From positions 11,043,446 to 11,107,445 of the forward strand of contig NC_057788.1 in assembly GCF_014905175.1 (NCBI RefSeq): a stretch of 64,000 nucleotides of DNA, read 5' to 3'. This document shows, piece by piece, positions 37,541-48,419 of this stretch; position 1 is the stretch's first letter; each line of letters begins with the position of its first letter. This stretch comes from Aphidius gifuensis (lineage: Eukaryota > Arthropoda > Insecta > Hymenoptera > Braconidae). The translations under genes were made by a program, and so were the position numbers. The notes below the pieces were generated by a model, which saw only the letters and a program-made list of their open reading frames with translations, was not told the origin of the DNA and did no database searches.

Positions 37541-37544
37541 ACTT

Positions 37545-37687
37545 TAACCTCGATTTTACGACGACAAATTAACAAGTTCGACATTGTGCCGACATTCGGC
37601 CGACATTCGGCCGACATTCGGCCGACATTGGTCCGACTTTAAATTCGACTTAACTATGTCGAACGCTAAAAAAAATTTCTACCAGGG
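37545..37687 (-). repeat. Right terminus with subterminal repeats
   Basis: Four successive GCCGACATTCG-type words (37,588-37,630) are followed by TTCGACTTAACTATGTCGA and then ATTTCTACCAGGG. The TTCGACTTA(A/G)CTATGTCG phrase also occurs at the left end (18,052-18,070), inverted relative to this one. Confidence 0.75.
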
Positions 37688-37835
37688 TATATAATTATAG
37701 TTAACATCTTGTATACTAATGAAACTTAATACCTTAATTAAATAAATCCCGGAGGCAGATCAAACACACCCAATATGAACCTTGCATTGCTACTTTTTCT
37801 TGAAAGCGAACGAATGGATGTCAATACAAAATGGC

Positions 37836-39304
37836 TTAGTTAAGTAATACGACCAATACTGTTGTTGTTGCTCCAATCAACTGAAAACGTATATACATGT
37901 TAACATAATTATCGTTTTCATTTCTTATATTATAAATAGATATATGTATATATCCATTAAAAATTAATGATTCATTATAAACTTACCGATAATAATAATG
38001 GAAGATCAACCCTGAAAAGTCCACTCAGTGAAGTAAAGTATAGTTTTCGTCTATGGAAATACATGGTTGATCGTAGATTATTCTAAAGAAATAAAAAAAT
38101 TATAATAGAGTAGAAAAAATATTATTTATTGACAATTCATTGTCCGAAATTGTAACCAATTTACTGACAGTCAACGTAACTTTCCAGGATGCAACAAAAT
38201 ATGCATGCGTATATAAAATAATTTACCTGATCAGATTTTGATTGAAAATTAATTAACGAAAAGTTTGAAAAAATATCTTGAGAGATTTTATTTGCCTACA
38301 AGAAAAATTATAGTATAATTTTTCATGTGTTATAATGTCATAAAAATTTTTACGTTCTGACTCACTTTTCGACTTGTTATATGACAAGAAGCTGCTATGA
38401 TAAAAAGATCATAACAATTTATCACAAATGCGACCCAACTAAATCCAAACGTGACAGTCATGTTATGTTTAAATCTTTCGAAAACAAAAAAAATTTGAAA
38501 TGATACATTCATTGAATAAAATGTGATCCATAAAAATAGCTGAACTGAATAAATATTATTAATGATTTTAGCTGCTTGCATTAAGTTGTAGTGCATCCAT
38601 GCTGCACTTTGAATAGTAATATTATTAAATTCTTTTTCTAAACAGATAAAACGTTGATTATTTTCTATAAAAAAATATATATTTTAAAATTTTTCCCAAC
38701 AACAAAATAAAGAACTATTTTACTTACCTTCACATAATGTGTAGTTGTATAAATTATCGAAACGTCTGTACAGTAACCACATCATACCAACAAATTTGTA
38801 GGTTTGCATGTGAGTGATAATAACTACTGCACAAATTGATAGTGCTATGATAGGTCCATCTACACTTGTCAATAAAAAAAAAGAAAACACATAAACCAAT
38901 ACCATCATTATTAAAAAAAAACGTATAGAATAAACCGTTGGAAGATGAGTCTTGTTATTTTGAAAATTTGAAGAATTATCATAGATACGAAAATAATCCA
39001 GTGCTGCCACAAGTTGACTTGTTTTTAGTATACAAGAGATGCCACCGTATACTGGCATCATCAATCCACCGATGTGTGTTGATAATAAACAAATCGTTCC
39101 AATTGTTGATAAAGTTCCATAGGCTTTAAGACAAACATAATAGAATAATCTTCCTCGAATAATAATATTAAAAAGAATAATTAAAATATTGTACACAATT
39201 CCCCATTTTGTTAAAATCAATGAATGACTATTATTAATTATTTTGTACGGAAATAAACCACATATTTTTGCACTATACAAAATTTCTTTAATATCGTTTA
39301 ACAT
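37836..39304 (-). CDS. Gustatory-receptor-like protein GrF, 361 aa
   Basis: Five exons: complement of 37836-37880, 37987-38082, 38227-38295, 38366-38664 and 38728-39304. They total 1,086 bp in an open frame with GT/AG borders. It starts MLNDIKEILYSAKICGLF and ends GLFRVDLPLLLS then LIGATTTVLVVLLN. Exon 1 is 12 bp shorter than in the others, from deletions in a hydrophobic loop. GrE is the most similar copy, supporting their former adjacency. No lesion was seen. Confidence 0.87.
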
Positions 39305-40100
39305 GGTTCAACTGCAATGTTTTTGTGACTATCGTTTTCATTGACTTGTTCATTCAAATTTATCAAAAAACTAAAATATATTTTATATTAATAAATAATT
39401 CTTCTCATGGTCATTTATTAAATAATTATTTTCTAATATAATTACTTATTTATAATACAAGCCATTCGAATGTAAGTACATATTACATAAATAACGTTAA
39501 TGGATAAACAATTTGTTTTATTTTTTCAAAAATGCAAGTCATTCCATTTAATATTAAGCTCACATGGCTGATCTAGAAATTAATTACTCAAGTTTCATAT
39601 TTGTATCGATTAATATATGTATAGGAAAAAAGTATATTTACGTTATTGTTGAAGTACAAATTTAGGTGTAGTATTTGTTTGCAATCAATTTTTTTTTTTT
39701 TTTTATAATTTTTCCGATATGTTCACATTGGATATTGTGAGATAATCTTTACCCTCGAAACATTTTAGCAAATAAATTTACAGTCATTTGTTAACGCATT
39801 TCTTGTACAGAGTAATATATAGGCAACGCTGCAACAGATTTTTTAAATTTGAAAATTATTTTAAAATATCCATTTGTTGAAGCAGTGTAGAATATTTTGG
39901 AGTAAATATTTCATTAGTTGTTATTTTTGAGGTACAAACTTTGAGCTTGCATGGTGGTACAAATTTAAGCACAACTAACTTTCTATTTTGGAAATAAAAC
40001 ATCGAAATAGGTACGTTAATTATTAAAGAAGATATGCAATTAGATATGTTAATGACCATTTCGGAGTAAATATTTGCTACGTCGTTATTATTAAAGGACA
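39305..40100. other. GrF 5' flank and spacer
   Basis: It contains the conserved 5' UTR text and upstream block, then AT-rich sequence. The ORF at 39,856-40,122 has no recognisable features. Confidence 0.55.
39538..39552 (-). promoter_or_regulatory. Conserved upstream block of GrF
   Basis: GTCATTCCATTTAAT lies 234 bp before the GrF start codon, with two differences from the GrA copy. Confidence 0.45.
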
Positions 40101-40189
40101 AACTCCAGGCTTGATGGTACAAATAAGTAGAAATTATTCTGGGTATGTAGCAATTTTTTACCCCTTTAAGTCATCCTTAAGGGGAAAAG

Positions 40190-40303
40190 AAAAACTGTGG
40201 ATAAATTTCTCCGTCGTTTCTCCAACCATGGGTCATTGTCGGAAAAAAGTGAAAAAGAGTGGAAAAACGGCGGAAAAATATTTCCACCAGGAAAGTAACT
40301 ATA
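40190..40303. repeat. CTCCG word-repeat fragment, right end
   Basis: TTTCTCCGTCGTTTCTCC, GGAAAAAAGTG and GGCGGAAAAATATTTCCACC followed by AGGA resemble the CTCCG-type elements at 43.9 and 56.8 kb. The last bases (CCACCAGGA) are a variant of the CCAGGG terminus. Confidence 0.55.
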
Positions 40304-40578
40304 GTTATTATTAAAAATGTATAAAATTGTCGGCTTATCGGAAATTTTTTTTTTCCTTCCAGTAGCCATTAACCAACTAATAATGTTCTGTCGGAACATT
40401 TGACAAGGAAAAAGTAAACCTGTCTTTCTCGCATATCACATTTTAAATCTTTCTATGAGTTCTTGTGCATGATGAGGAAAAATGTTTTGAGGAAAAAAAA
40501 TATACCGTTAAAACCTGTGGAATTAATGAAAGAACATACGTAAGTTATCGAAAAAAATGATTAATTATTGACAATATT

Positions 40579-40975
40579 CCGAGTAGAAATTCAGGTCAGG
40601 TTCGGATCAAGACCTGGTCAGGCTTGCCTGATTTTAAATCCAGTCTGGATCTAGTTACTGGATCCGAACCTGATCAGGACCCCGAGTGGAAATTGAATCC
40701 GGCTTGGCCGGATCCTGATCCGAATCGGATCCAGTATGGCTAAGGTAATCCGGATCCGGGTTTCCTGACTTTTTTCGGATCCGTTATGGCTAAGGCTAAC
40801 CGGATCCGGCTTTCCTTACTCTTTCTTGATCCGAATCGGATCCAAATTGCCGGACTTTAATCGGACTTTATTTTTTTTTTCAAAGTTAACCTCCGGATTC
40901 GGTCAGGCTTGGCTAAGGTAAGCCGGATCCGGTTTCCCTGGTTTGAAACGGATCCAACTTAGAAGTATTTGAAAA
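40579..40975. repeat. GGATCCGG word-repeat element, copy 1
   Basis: Starts CCGAGTAGAAATTC (40,579), with a second start-like CCCGAGTGGAAATTG at 40,681. GGATCCGG, CGGATCCA and GTCAGGCTTGG words recur densely. The right part matches 46,976-47,060 closely. Confidence 0.7.
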
Positions 40976-41165
40976 AAAAAAAAAAAAAAATTGATTTCAG
41001 AATGTCATTTTAATTTTTGATAATATTAAATACATTGTTGCATATACCTAGTATTAATCATATCAAGTTTTCTTCTGTAATTTTTAAATAACTTTATACG
41101 CTTGTAAAGGACTTTTGATTTCATCGGTTCCATGTACGCCGCCGTGGTCAATAGGATAGAAATGC
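40976..41165 (+). repeat. SINE-like repeat, copy 1
   Basis: It matches 47,045-47,235 at high identity, including TACATTGTTGCATATA and GCTTGTAAAGGACTTTTGAT. It ends in CCGTGGTCAATAGGATAGA, which fits a tRNA A-box (TRGYNNANNNG). Confidence 0.45.
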
Positions 41166-41227
41166 TATATATATATATAGTATATATATATATATATATA
41201 TATATATAGGATATATATATATAGTAA
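41166..41227. repeat. (AT)n microsatellite
   Basis: Mostly pure TA dinucleotides broken by three AG/GG interruptions. It directly follows the SINE-like copy. Confidence 0.85.
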
Positions 41228-41487
41228 TTATTTAATTTTTAAAATTTACTCTACATGAAATAAAAAAAAAAAGAAATAATCTTCTTTACCGACATTTTAT
41301 CTAGTTGACTGCAGATTTAAATTGTTATTTATTTATTGTCATATTTATTTATTTGTTGTTATATTTCTTTATTTATTGTTATATTTATTTATTTATTGTT
41401 ATATATTTTTATTTATTGATATATATCTATTTAAAAATAACTGTGTTTTTCTTTCGAAGGAAGATTTTAATAATTATAATTTTTTAG

Positions 41488-43385
41488 GAACGACCTCGTC
41501 ATTAATCAATCATCTCAAAAATCGACATCGAGAACAATATAATGAATTTACAGAGAACCAACCAAGAAGAAATCATCATGGTCCTCCAGCAAAGAGACGC
41601 CGGACTGAATTATTAATTGATGAAGTAAAAGATATTGATGAAGCTGTGGCTGAAATGATTGCAATTGATATGCTGCCATATTCTTTTGTTGATAATCAAG
41701 GCTTTAAAAAACTAATGGAACAAATTGTACCTGATCATCAACTACCTAGCCGTACAACTGTGTCAAGGTCATTAATGCCACAACTTTACGAATAAACTAC
41801 AAACAAAAAATAGGTGCTTATTTTATTTATTTATTTATTTATTCATCTTTTTGATTATTTATTTATTCAGATGTTGAGTAATTTAGTATATCTTAATTTA
41901 TTTATCGCAATAGCTTGGTTTATTTTTTTATTTTTATTAAATTATTATGTGAATAGGTGATGAGATGCAAAAAGATATGAATGAAAAAATTACTTGCATG
42001 GCTTATACTAGTGGTCTTCGATTCTTGAAAAAAGTATCGGAATCGGAGTATCCATACTTTTTTTTTTAAGAATCGGAAAATCGATGCATCGGCCAAAAAT
42101 AGTACTCGATACTTAAGTATCGAGTACTTTCTTTTTTTTTTTTCGAATGAATTATCATCTGATTATAATATTTTTATTTTTTTTAACTATATATTCATGA
42201 GAAAATTCAGAAAATTTAAAAAAAAAAAAAAATGATTTCATTTATTTATATAATTATTTATTGATTTGTTTATTGAATTAAAAAAAATTCCATTTCACGG
42301 TAGGCCATACGTTACTCGGTAGGTAAAGAAATCATCACTTTAGTGAAAAATGGTAAAAACACTATTTTTTTTTTCTAATATAATAGAACCATAGTTTGCA
42401 AACAAATAAAAATAGAAAAAAAAATCCAAAATAAAAAAAATTAACCAAGTGATTTCATATTTTTTCTTGGCTCAGTACACCCGATTTTTTTTTCCGATTC
42501 TTGAAAAAAAGTATCGAGAATCGATACATCGGCCCAAAAAAAGTAGCGAGTAAAAGTACTCGATACTTTCCGATTTAAAATCGGCTTGTCGATACATCGG
42601 AAAAAATCGAAGACCACTAGCTTATACCACAGATGGTTGGACATCTCGAGCTCGAGATTCATATTTGTCATTAACAGCTCATTACCTGACTTCAAATTTT
42701 GAATCTAGGAATTTTACACTTGGTATGCGATACATTGAACACAGCCACACTGCTTATGAATTATCAAAGTTGTTGAAAGAAATATCAGCTGAGCGGGTTG
42801 GACCTGAGACTTTATCAGTCCTAATCTATTGTGTTCATGATAATGCTCCGAACATAAGAGCAGCTGTTCAAACAGTTGGGTGGAATAATATCTATTGCTT
42901 TGCACATACTTTGAATTTATGTATTCAGGATGCAAGGAAAAATGACTGTGAAAATTTGGCAGAATTATACTTTCAAAGGTAAATTTTAATTTTTTTAGTA
43001 TAAATGATAATAATTATAATTATTTTAACCACTCTGATCCAGCAAGGAAAGCATTACTTGCAGAACAAAGATCAGCAGGTGTTAAAAAACCCCTTGTATT
43101 GGTTCAAATGGTAGATCCAAGGTGGAATACCGAATACATGATGCTGGAGAGACTTTTGAAATTGAGTTGGTACGTTAGAAAAGTTGTTCATGAGTTGGAC
43201 TTTGAGAAACGGTTAGCAAAGAATGATTTTGAATCATTAAAAAATATTGTATCCGTGCTCAAGCCATTTTATGATGCAACTATGATGGCATCAACACAAA
43301 AATACCCCACTCTGTCAATGGTGATTCCTTTGACAGAAATTTTAAAAATAAAAATGCGAAGATCTATAGTTAAGTACGATTCTAC
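41488..43385 (+). pseudogene. hAT (ZBED-type) transposase, broken
   Basis: Pieces in order: SLINHLKNRHREQYNEF with the basic AKRRR and SFVDNQGFKKLMEQIVPDHQ (41,488-41,795); DEMQKDMNEKITCMAYT (41,959-42,008) joined across a MITE to TDGWTSRARDSYLSL and NIRAAVQTVGW then CFAHTLNLCIQDA (42,628-42,978); and VDPRWNTEYMMLERLLKL (43,045-43,390). This follows the hAT order, including the TDxWTS and CxAHxLNL motifs. The BED finger and the C-terminal dimerisation region are missing. The gene is cut at 43,385, where the inverted-duplication arm begins. It is not functional. Confidence 0.8.
42009..42619. mobile_element. Non-autonomous hAT MITE, 611 bp, with 8-bp TSD
   Basis: Inverted termini TAGTGGTCTTCGATT and AATCGAAGACCACTA are flanked by GCTTATAC at 42,001-42,008 and 42,620-42,627, a perfect 8-bp target duplication, the hallmark of hAT. 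Removing one copy restores the transposase frame across the insertion. The interior has GTATCGG and GATACATCGG words on both strands. Confidence 0.92.
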
Positions 43386-44787
43386 TAACTAAAACACCGG
43401 ATAATCTTGCTACACGAACTGTCGTAATCCAACGAAAGTTATATGAAACGAGCAATATCGAAAGAAGTATTAAAAACATTGGCACCAGAAATAAAATCAT
43501 TGCCACAGATTTCACAACTTTTTGTCGAAAATATTGTTCCAAAAATTCAGATAATTTATCACGTGAAAGATTGGTTAGTAGAATTGGAACTAAAAATAAA
43601 TCTGAAAATACAAAATACGCGATATTTGCTCAATATCATAAAACAATAATTGAACAAATACCGAATATAAAAGAAATCGAAGATCAAATTGGCTCCAAAA
43701 AAATATTACTAAATAGTCATACACTTCATCCAGATTCAGCTCAAATTTTCAGTAAAGTTACAATCAGAAGAGATTATCCTGATTTCAGTTTATTTGATAC
43801 GGGAGAAATTGAGACCCAAAGATTAATTCAAAATAATGGCACAAAAAATAACACATCAGTCACTGCGTATACTCCCTGGTGAAAATATTTCTCCGTGATT
43901 ACTCCGAATTTCACCGCGGTTACTCCGAATTTCTCCCAAATTGACCCATGCGGAGAAATGAGTGGAAAAATTTTCTCCTCGTCGTTGATTTCGGAAGAAT
44001 TTCCCCGCGGTAAAATTATTTTTTTCACATGTTTCTCCCCGTGTATTTTTTTTCGCGGAGAAATATTTCCGAATGTTCCCTTACCCAAGTTGATGAGAAA
44101 CGACAGAAAAAATTTCTCCTCTTCGTTGATTTTAGAAAAAATTTCTCAGCAGTAAAATTATTTTTTCACACGGTTGGAGAAATGGCGGACGAATCTCTCC
44201 ACCCTTTCTCCAACTTTCTCCACCATTTGTTCAATTTTTTTCCAACTTTTTCAATTTTTAATTGTTTAAAAAAAGAATGACTAATTATTAATTGTTACAT
44301 AACGCAAAGCATAATGATGCGTTTATTTTTTTTGAAAAAAATGAAAATTCGAAGACACTTTTTTTCAAAAAAGTTGATATACCTGAGGTACTTGGTCTAC
44401 AAAACTCCCGTGATCGTTGCATCAAATTGATGAATGTGGGAAAATAAGTGGAAAAATTTCTCCTCGTCGTTGATTTCGGAAGAATTTCTCTGTGATAATT
44501 TTTTTTTTTTCACACGTTTCTCCGCGTACTCTTATCGCGGAAAAATATTTCCGACCGTTTCTCCGCCCAAGTCAATTCGGAGAAAATTCGGAAAAAAATT
44601 TCTCCGCGGTAAATTTTTTTTTTTCACATGTTCCTCCACGTATTCTCATCGTGGAAAAATATTTCCGAACGTTTCTCCACCCAAGTCGATTCGGAGAAAA
44701 TTCGGAAAAAAATTTTGATACCTTTCTCCACTCATTTCTCCGCATGGGTCAATTTGGGAGAAATTCGGAGTAATCACGGACAAATTC
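43386..44787 (+). repeat. Left arm of 1.4 kb inverted duplication
   Basis: Nearly identical in reverse complement to 56,857-58,259. It contains exon text of the zinc-finger-like gene (IERSIKNIGTRNKIIAT, then NTKYAIFAQYHKTIIEQIP) up to 43,874, then the CTCCG element from CCCTGGTGAAAATATTTCTC at 43,875. This arm has a single-base change that ends the first frame early. Its inner border is 21 bp short of the element's other end. Confidence 0.9.
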
Positions 44788-44865
44788 GGAGTAAATGCGG
44801 AGAAATTCGGATGTAAAATCGGATCCGTTTTGGATGTAATTTCGGATACATAATTTGGTTTTATT
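44788..44865. repeat. GGATCC word-repeat fragment
   Basis: The run GGATGTAAAATCGGATCCG, then TTTCGGATACATAATTTGG, matches 47,390-47,440. It is fused to the truncated CTCCG element. Confidence 0.6.
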
Positions 44866-45539
44866 TACTTTTGTCTTATTCTCTATTTTTCCGTATACAC
44901 CTTTTTTATATTCGAAATAATTTAAATTTGATATTAAATAAGGTGGTAAACTTGTGAAATTGTTTTGTCTATTATAACTATCAGAAGTATTGGCACAATT
45001 TTTACGTTCTTCAGTATTTTTTATTTTTTCGAAAAAATAAAATCTGTTTTTAAATCAAGATTTATTAAACTTTGTACTGTTATATCTTCTGAATTTTGTG
45101 GAACAGACAAGTTTATCATAGGAAATTCTTCTGGAGTATAAATATGAAGTTAACTATCACATTTTATGCATTTTTTTATGTAAACGAAATTACCATAAAA
45201 TGTATTTTGAATCATTTTTTTCCCATATCCCTTTTTCGAATATTGATCGAATAATTGTAAAAGAAATTCTGAGCTATCATGTTGTGTTCCAAGTTTGAAT
45301 TTCATGTTAGTTCTTAATGCTTCTAAAGAAAAACTCATGAAAGTACTTTTCTTTCGTGACATGAATAGAAATATATATCTTCAAGTAGTTTAAACAATGG
45401 AGATGTATATTTTTAAAATTGATCACAAAATTGTGATGTAGCATATAATGCTTGAACAACAGAATTCATGTAACATGTGTTACCTAAATTTGGAAGTCCC
45501 AATATTTCATTGATTGATAATTCTGCCATTTTTTACGTA
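44866..45539 (-). pseudogene. USP-type deubiquitinase fragment, pseudogene
   Basis: From a start at 45,539 it reads MAELSINEILGLPNLGNTC then YMNSVVQALYATSQFC, the classic Cys-box of ubiquitin-specific proteases with the nucleophile in GNTCYMNS. TAA follows CDQF. After a frameshift come GTQHDSSEFLLQLFDQ (the QxDxxEFL box) and IKKCIKCDS. Beyond another stop are PEEFPMINLSVP and LPPYLISNLNYFEYKKG. The His-box half is absent. No introns are apparent, so it may be a retrocopy. Several stops and frameshifts mean no active enzyme. Confidence 0.8.
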
Positions 45540-46498
45540 ATAAATTTGTTCTATTGGTGGACTAAATTTATTATTTCTAGTAAATATATTAAATAATTGA
45601 ATGATTATTAAATAATATTTTTTTGATTGATTTTTTCCTGAAACTTAAAAAAACTAAAAGATTATACAAAAATATCTAACTACTATATTAAAAAACAAAA
45701 AAAAAGAAAAATATTAAAAACTATATAAAATAAAAAATGGTAGTCAAATCCAATGTCGTCCAAATCTGTAACATATTCAAAAAAAAAAAAAAAAAGAAAA
45801 CCCATCATAACCCACTCATGATTGTATAAATAATTAATGCAATTATATAAAACTACCTTAAAAATTGAATGGAAAAAAAAGCTAATAGTGAAATAATTAT
45901 TCATTAAGTAAATTGATTTTATAAATATGTTTAACCGTTCCAGAATTAAGGATTTAAACTAGTTTTTTAAAAAAATATTTATTTATTAATCTGAAAAATT
46001 ATGGTTTTTTGAGTGATGATCGAAAAATCGAAAGTCTTCCAAAATGAAATTAGTGCATGCAAATAATGGCCGAAAAACACATAATACGGGTTCCAACATA
46101 CAAATCGATGATTTAAAAAAGAAAAAAAAATCATTGGGATTATGTCCACCAAAGAATAAGGAGCCAGTGCACAAATTGTACAATTGTTACAATTTTTGTA
46201 TTGGATTGTTTATTTTTTATCAGAGAGCCAATCAAACTACTTGAAAAAGAAAATAAAAAACATGTGGGTTATGTAAATGATGTAAATATGCTGACACAAT
46301 AATTAATCGTAGAACTCTTTCTATTACTAAGTTTTAATATAAATAATTTAATATTAAAATTATAATTGAATTGTTACAATTTTTTGTAAAAAACAGAACG
46401 TGTTATATTATATAATAAAGAATGGAAGAACAAGCTCAAAATAAAACAACATTGATAAGACAAAAGAAATCAAAGAAGGTATTGTTTTACAAGCAATT
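45540..46498. other. AT-rich region without a supported gene
   Basis: Short ORFs at 45,683-45,904 and 45,986-46,244 lack recognisable features. An ATG at 46,423 opens MEEQAQNKTTLIRQKKSKK before the CTCCG element interrupts it; this could be the start of a broken gene but cannot be assigned. Confidence 0.4.
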
Positions 46499-46975
46499 CC
46501 CTGGTGAAAATAATGCTCCGAATTTTTCCGAATTTCTCCGCGGTTACTCTGAATTTCTCCACGATTACTCCAAATTTTTCCCAAATTGACCCATGCAAAG
46601 AAATGAGTGAAAAAATTTTCTCCCCGGCGTTGATTTCAAAGGAATTTCTCCGAGGTAAAATTAGTTTTTTCGCACGTTTCTTCGCGTGTGTTTTTTTCGC
46701 GGAGAAATATTTCCGAGCGTTCCTCCACTTAATGTTCCTCCAGTTAATTCGGAGAAACGATGGAAAAATTTCTCCTTGTCGTTGATTTCAGAAAAAAAAT
46801 TCTCAGCAGTAAAATTATTTTTTCACACGGTTGGAGAAATGACGGACAAATCTCAACCCTTTCTCTAACTTTTCTCCACTATTTGTTTATTTTTTTTCTA
46901 ACTTTTCAGTTTTTAATTTTTCCAAAAATAAATGACTAATTATTAATTGTTACATAACGCAAAGCATGATGATGT
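46499..46975. repeat. CTCCG word-repeat element, truncated
   Basis: It begins CCCTGGTGAAAATAATGCTC and contains TTTCTCCGCGGTTACTC-type words and TTCACACGGTTGGAGAAATG, as at 43.9 and 57.5 kb. No right CCAGGG end was found; it runs into the GGATCC-type element. Confidence 0.7.
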
Positions 46976-47621
46976 TCATTTAGGCTTGGCTACGGTAAGT
47001 CGGATCCGGTTTCCCTGATTTGAAACGGATCCAACTTAGAAGTATTTGAAAAAAAAAAAAATCAATTTCAGAATGTCATTTTATTTTTCGATAATATTAA
47101 ATACATTGTTGCATATATATAGTATTAATCATATCAAGTTTTTCTATTGTAATTTTTATTAACTTTCTACGCTTGTAAAGGACTTTTGATTTCAGCGATT
47201 CCATGTATGCCACCGTGGTCAACAGGATAGAGTTGCCGACTTTGAACAGAATAGCCCAGAGATCATATATTTTTTTTTTTAAATCAACATTTTTTTAAAA
47301 CAAAATTCGGATCCGGTTTAAATATATATTCGGATCCAGTTTAAGTATACATTCGGATTTAGTTTATGCATAAAATCGGGTCCGGTTTGGATGTAAAATC
47401 GGATCCAATTTAAATGTAATTTCGGATACATAATTTGGTATTCGATTTAGCCACGGTGTCCGTATTGTAACTGGATCCGGTTTGCCGGATCTGATCTGGA
47501 GCCTAGCCGGCGTTATATTTTCAGTCCGAATTGGATCCGGCCATCCTGATCCGATTCAGATATGTAATCAGGTAACCCGGATCCGACCTGGATCCGAATC
47601 GGACTGAAATGTCCACTCGGG
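46976..47621. repeat. GGATCCGG word-repeat element, copy 2
   Basis: Opens GGCTTGGCTACGGTAAGTCG as in copy 1 and ends TGTCCACTCGGG at 47,621, the reverse complement of the CCCGAGTGGA start at 40,681. GGATCC words are dense at 47,310-47,600. The SINE-like stretch sits inside. Confidence 0.7.
47045..47275 (+). repeat. SINE-like repeat, copy 2
   Basis: CCACCGTGGTCAACAGGATAG fits a tRNA A-box. About 35 bases on, AGCCCAGAGATCATATA resembles a weakened B-box. The upstream 150 bp match copy 1. A tRNA origin is suggested, not shown. Confidence 0.4.
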
Positions 47622-47784
47622 CTGCTATACTTTACATTTTTATTTTTAGCCAGTTCGCTGTCTGATAAAAATCTTTCAAATTACGATCAAATTGAAGTGT
47701 TTAAAAAAATGAATCTGCTCAAAAAGTTTGAATTCTTTCTGACGTGGATTTTAAAAAATAAATAACTTTAAAATATTAAAACTT

Positions 47785-48362
47785 TGCTAGATGCGTGGCA
47801 CACAGACATGAACACAAGTATGGTTTTGGTGTACGACGTAAACTTTGCTTGCTAGTGTGTTGCCGCGTACACACATACTACCCGGGAAAAAAGTAGACGA
47901 TCGTTGAAGATGTTATATTTGTCCACATTTTTGTCGATCGCCGTCGATCACTGTCGATCGCTATCGATATACAACAATCTACAGAAAAATATACAGTTTA
48001 TAATAATTATTAACTTATGCTGGAGAATTTATCATAATTATAATTATTGAAATATATTTGTAACTTAAATAAAAAAAAAAAAGAATATTCCTGAGTATAC
48101 TATAATTATGATAAATTCTTCAGCATAAGTTAATAATATTATAATTCGTATATTTTTCTGTGGATTGTTGTATGTCGATAGCGATCGACAAAGATGTGGA
48201 AAAATATGACATTTTCAACGATCGTCTACTTTTTTCCCGGGTACTAAAGAACTTGATTTTTTTATTAGTGACAAAAGTTTCAGGACACGGGAATAAAAAA
48301 TAGCGTTATACGGGCCCTTCGTGGAATAAATATTGGTTCGGTAATGCGACTGGGAATCAACC
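47785..48362. repeat. Dispersed repeat split by a MITE
   Basis: 47,785-47,880 plus 48,242-48,362 match 58,945-59,165 in reverse complement, sharing GTACGACGTAAACTTTG and GGACACGGGAATAAAAAATA (variants). On the right side this is the 5' end of the zinc-finger-like gene. Confidence 0.8.
47881..48241. mobile_element. MITE 5, 361 bp, TA target duplication
   Basis: Inverted ends CCCGGGAAAAAAGTAGACGA and its complement are followed inward by repeated GTCGATCGC words. The interior is a long palindrome around TTAACTTATGCTG(G/A)AGAATTTATC. It is flanked by TA on both sides. The related copy at 59,070-59,095 reads CACATACTACTAAAGAAC without the insert, an exact empty site with one TA. Confidence 0.92.
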
Positions 48363-48419
48363 TTAATCTGATAATTATATTTAATAACACAATTCGAGGG
48401 GTTATTCATTGGTGTAGTC

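Larger units (their letters stand above)
18017..37687. mobile_element. 19.7 kb CACTA-like transposon with captured host genes
   Basis: The ends are CCCTGGTAGAAAT at 18,017 and ATTTCTACCAGGG ending at 37,687. TA lies immediately outside each end (18,015-18,016 and 37,688-37,689), a candidate 2-bp target duplication. Both ends carry subterminal repeats of GCCGACATT/TCGACTTA words. Inside are a transposase-like gene (18,534-20,921, plus), a DUF4806-like gene (34,700-36,946, plus) and 13 kb of minus-strand host pseudogenes. Removing it leaves GrE and GrF about 720 bp apart, as elsewhere in the array. The superfamily label is inferred from the transposase type and the subterminal repeats. Two separate elements facing each other is the main alternative. 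Confidence 0.65.

Noticed and set aside
41305..41487. ORF of repeated LFIVIFIYLL before the hAT fragment
   Set aside because: It is a translation of TTTATTTATTGTTATA microsatellite-like sequence; it is not a BED-finger exon.
43895..44816. Overlapping ORFs rich in SPPKSIRRKFGK-type peptides (also 46,504-46,868 and 56,814-57,750)
   Set aside because: They arise from CTCCG word repeats read in different frames and appear on both strands; no start context or homology.
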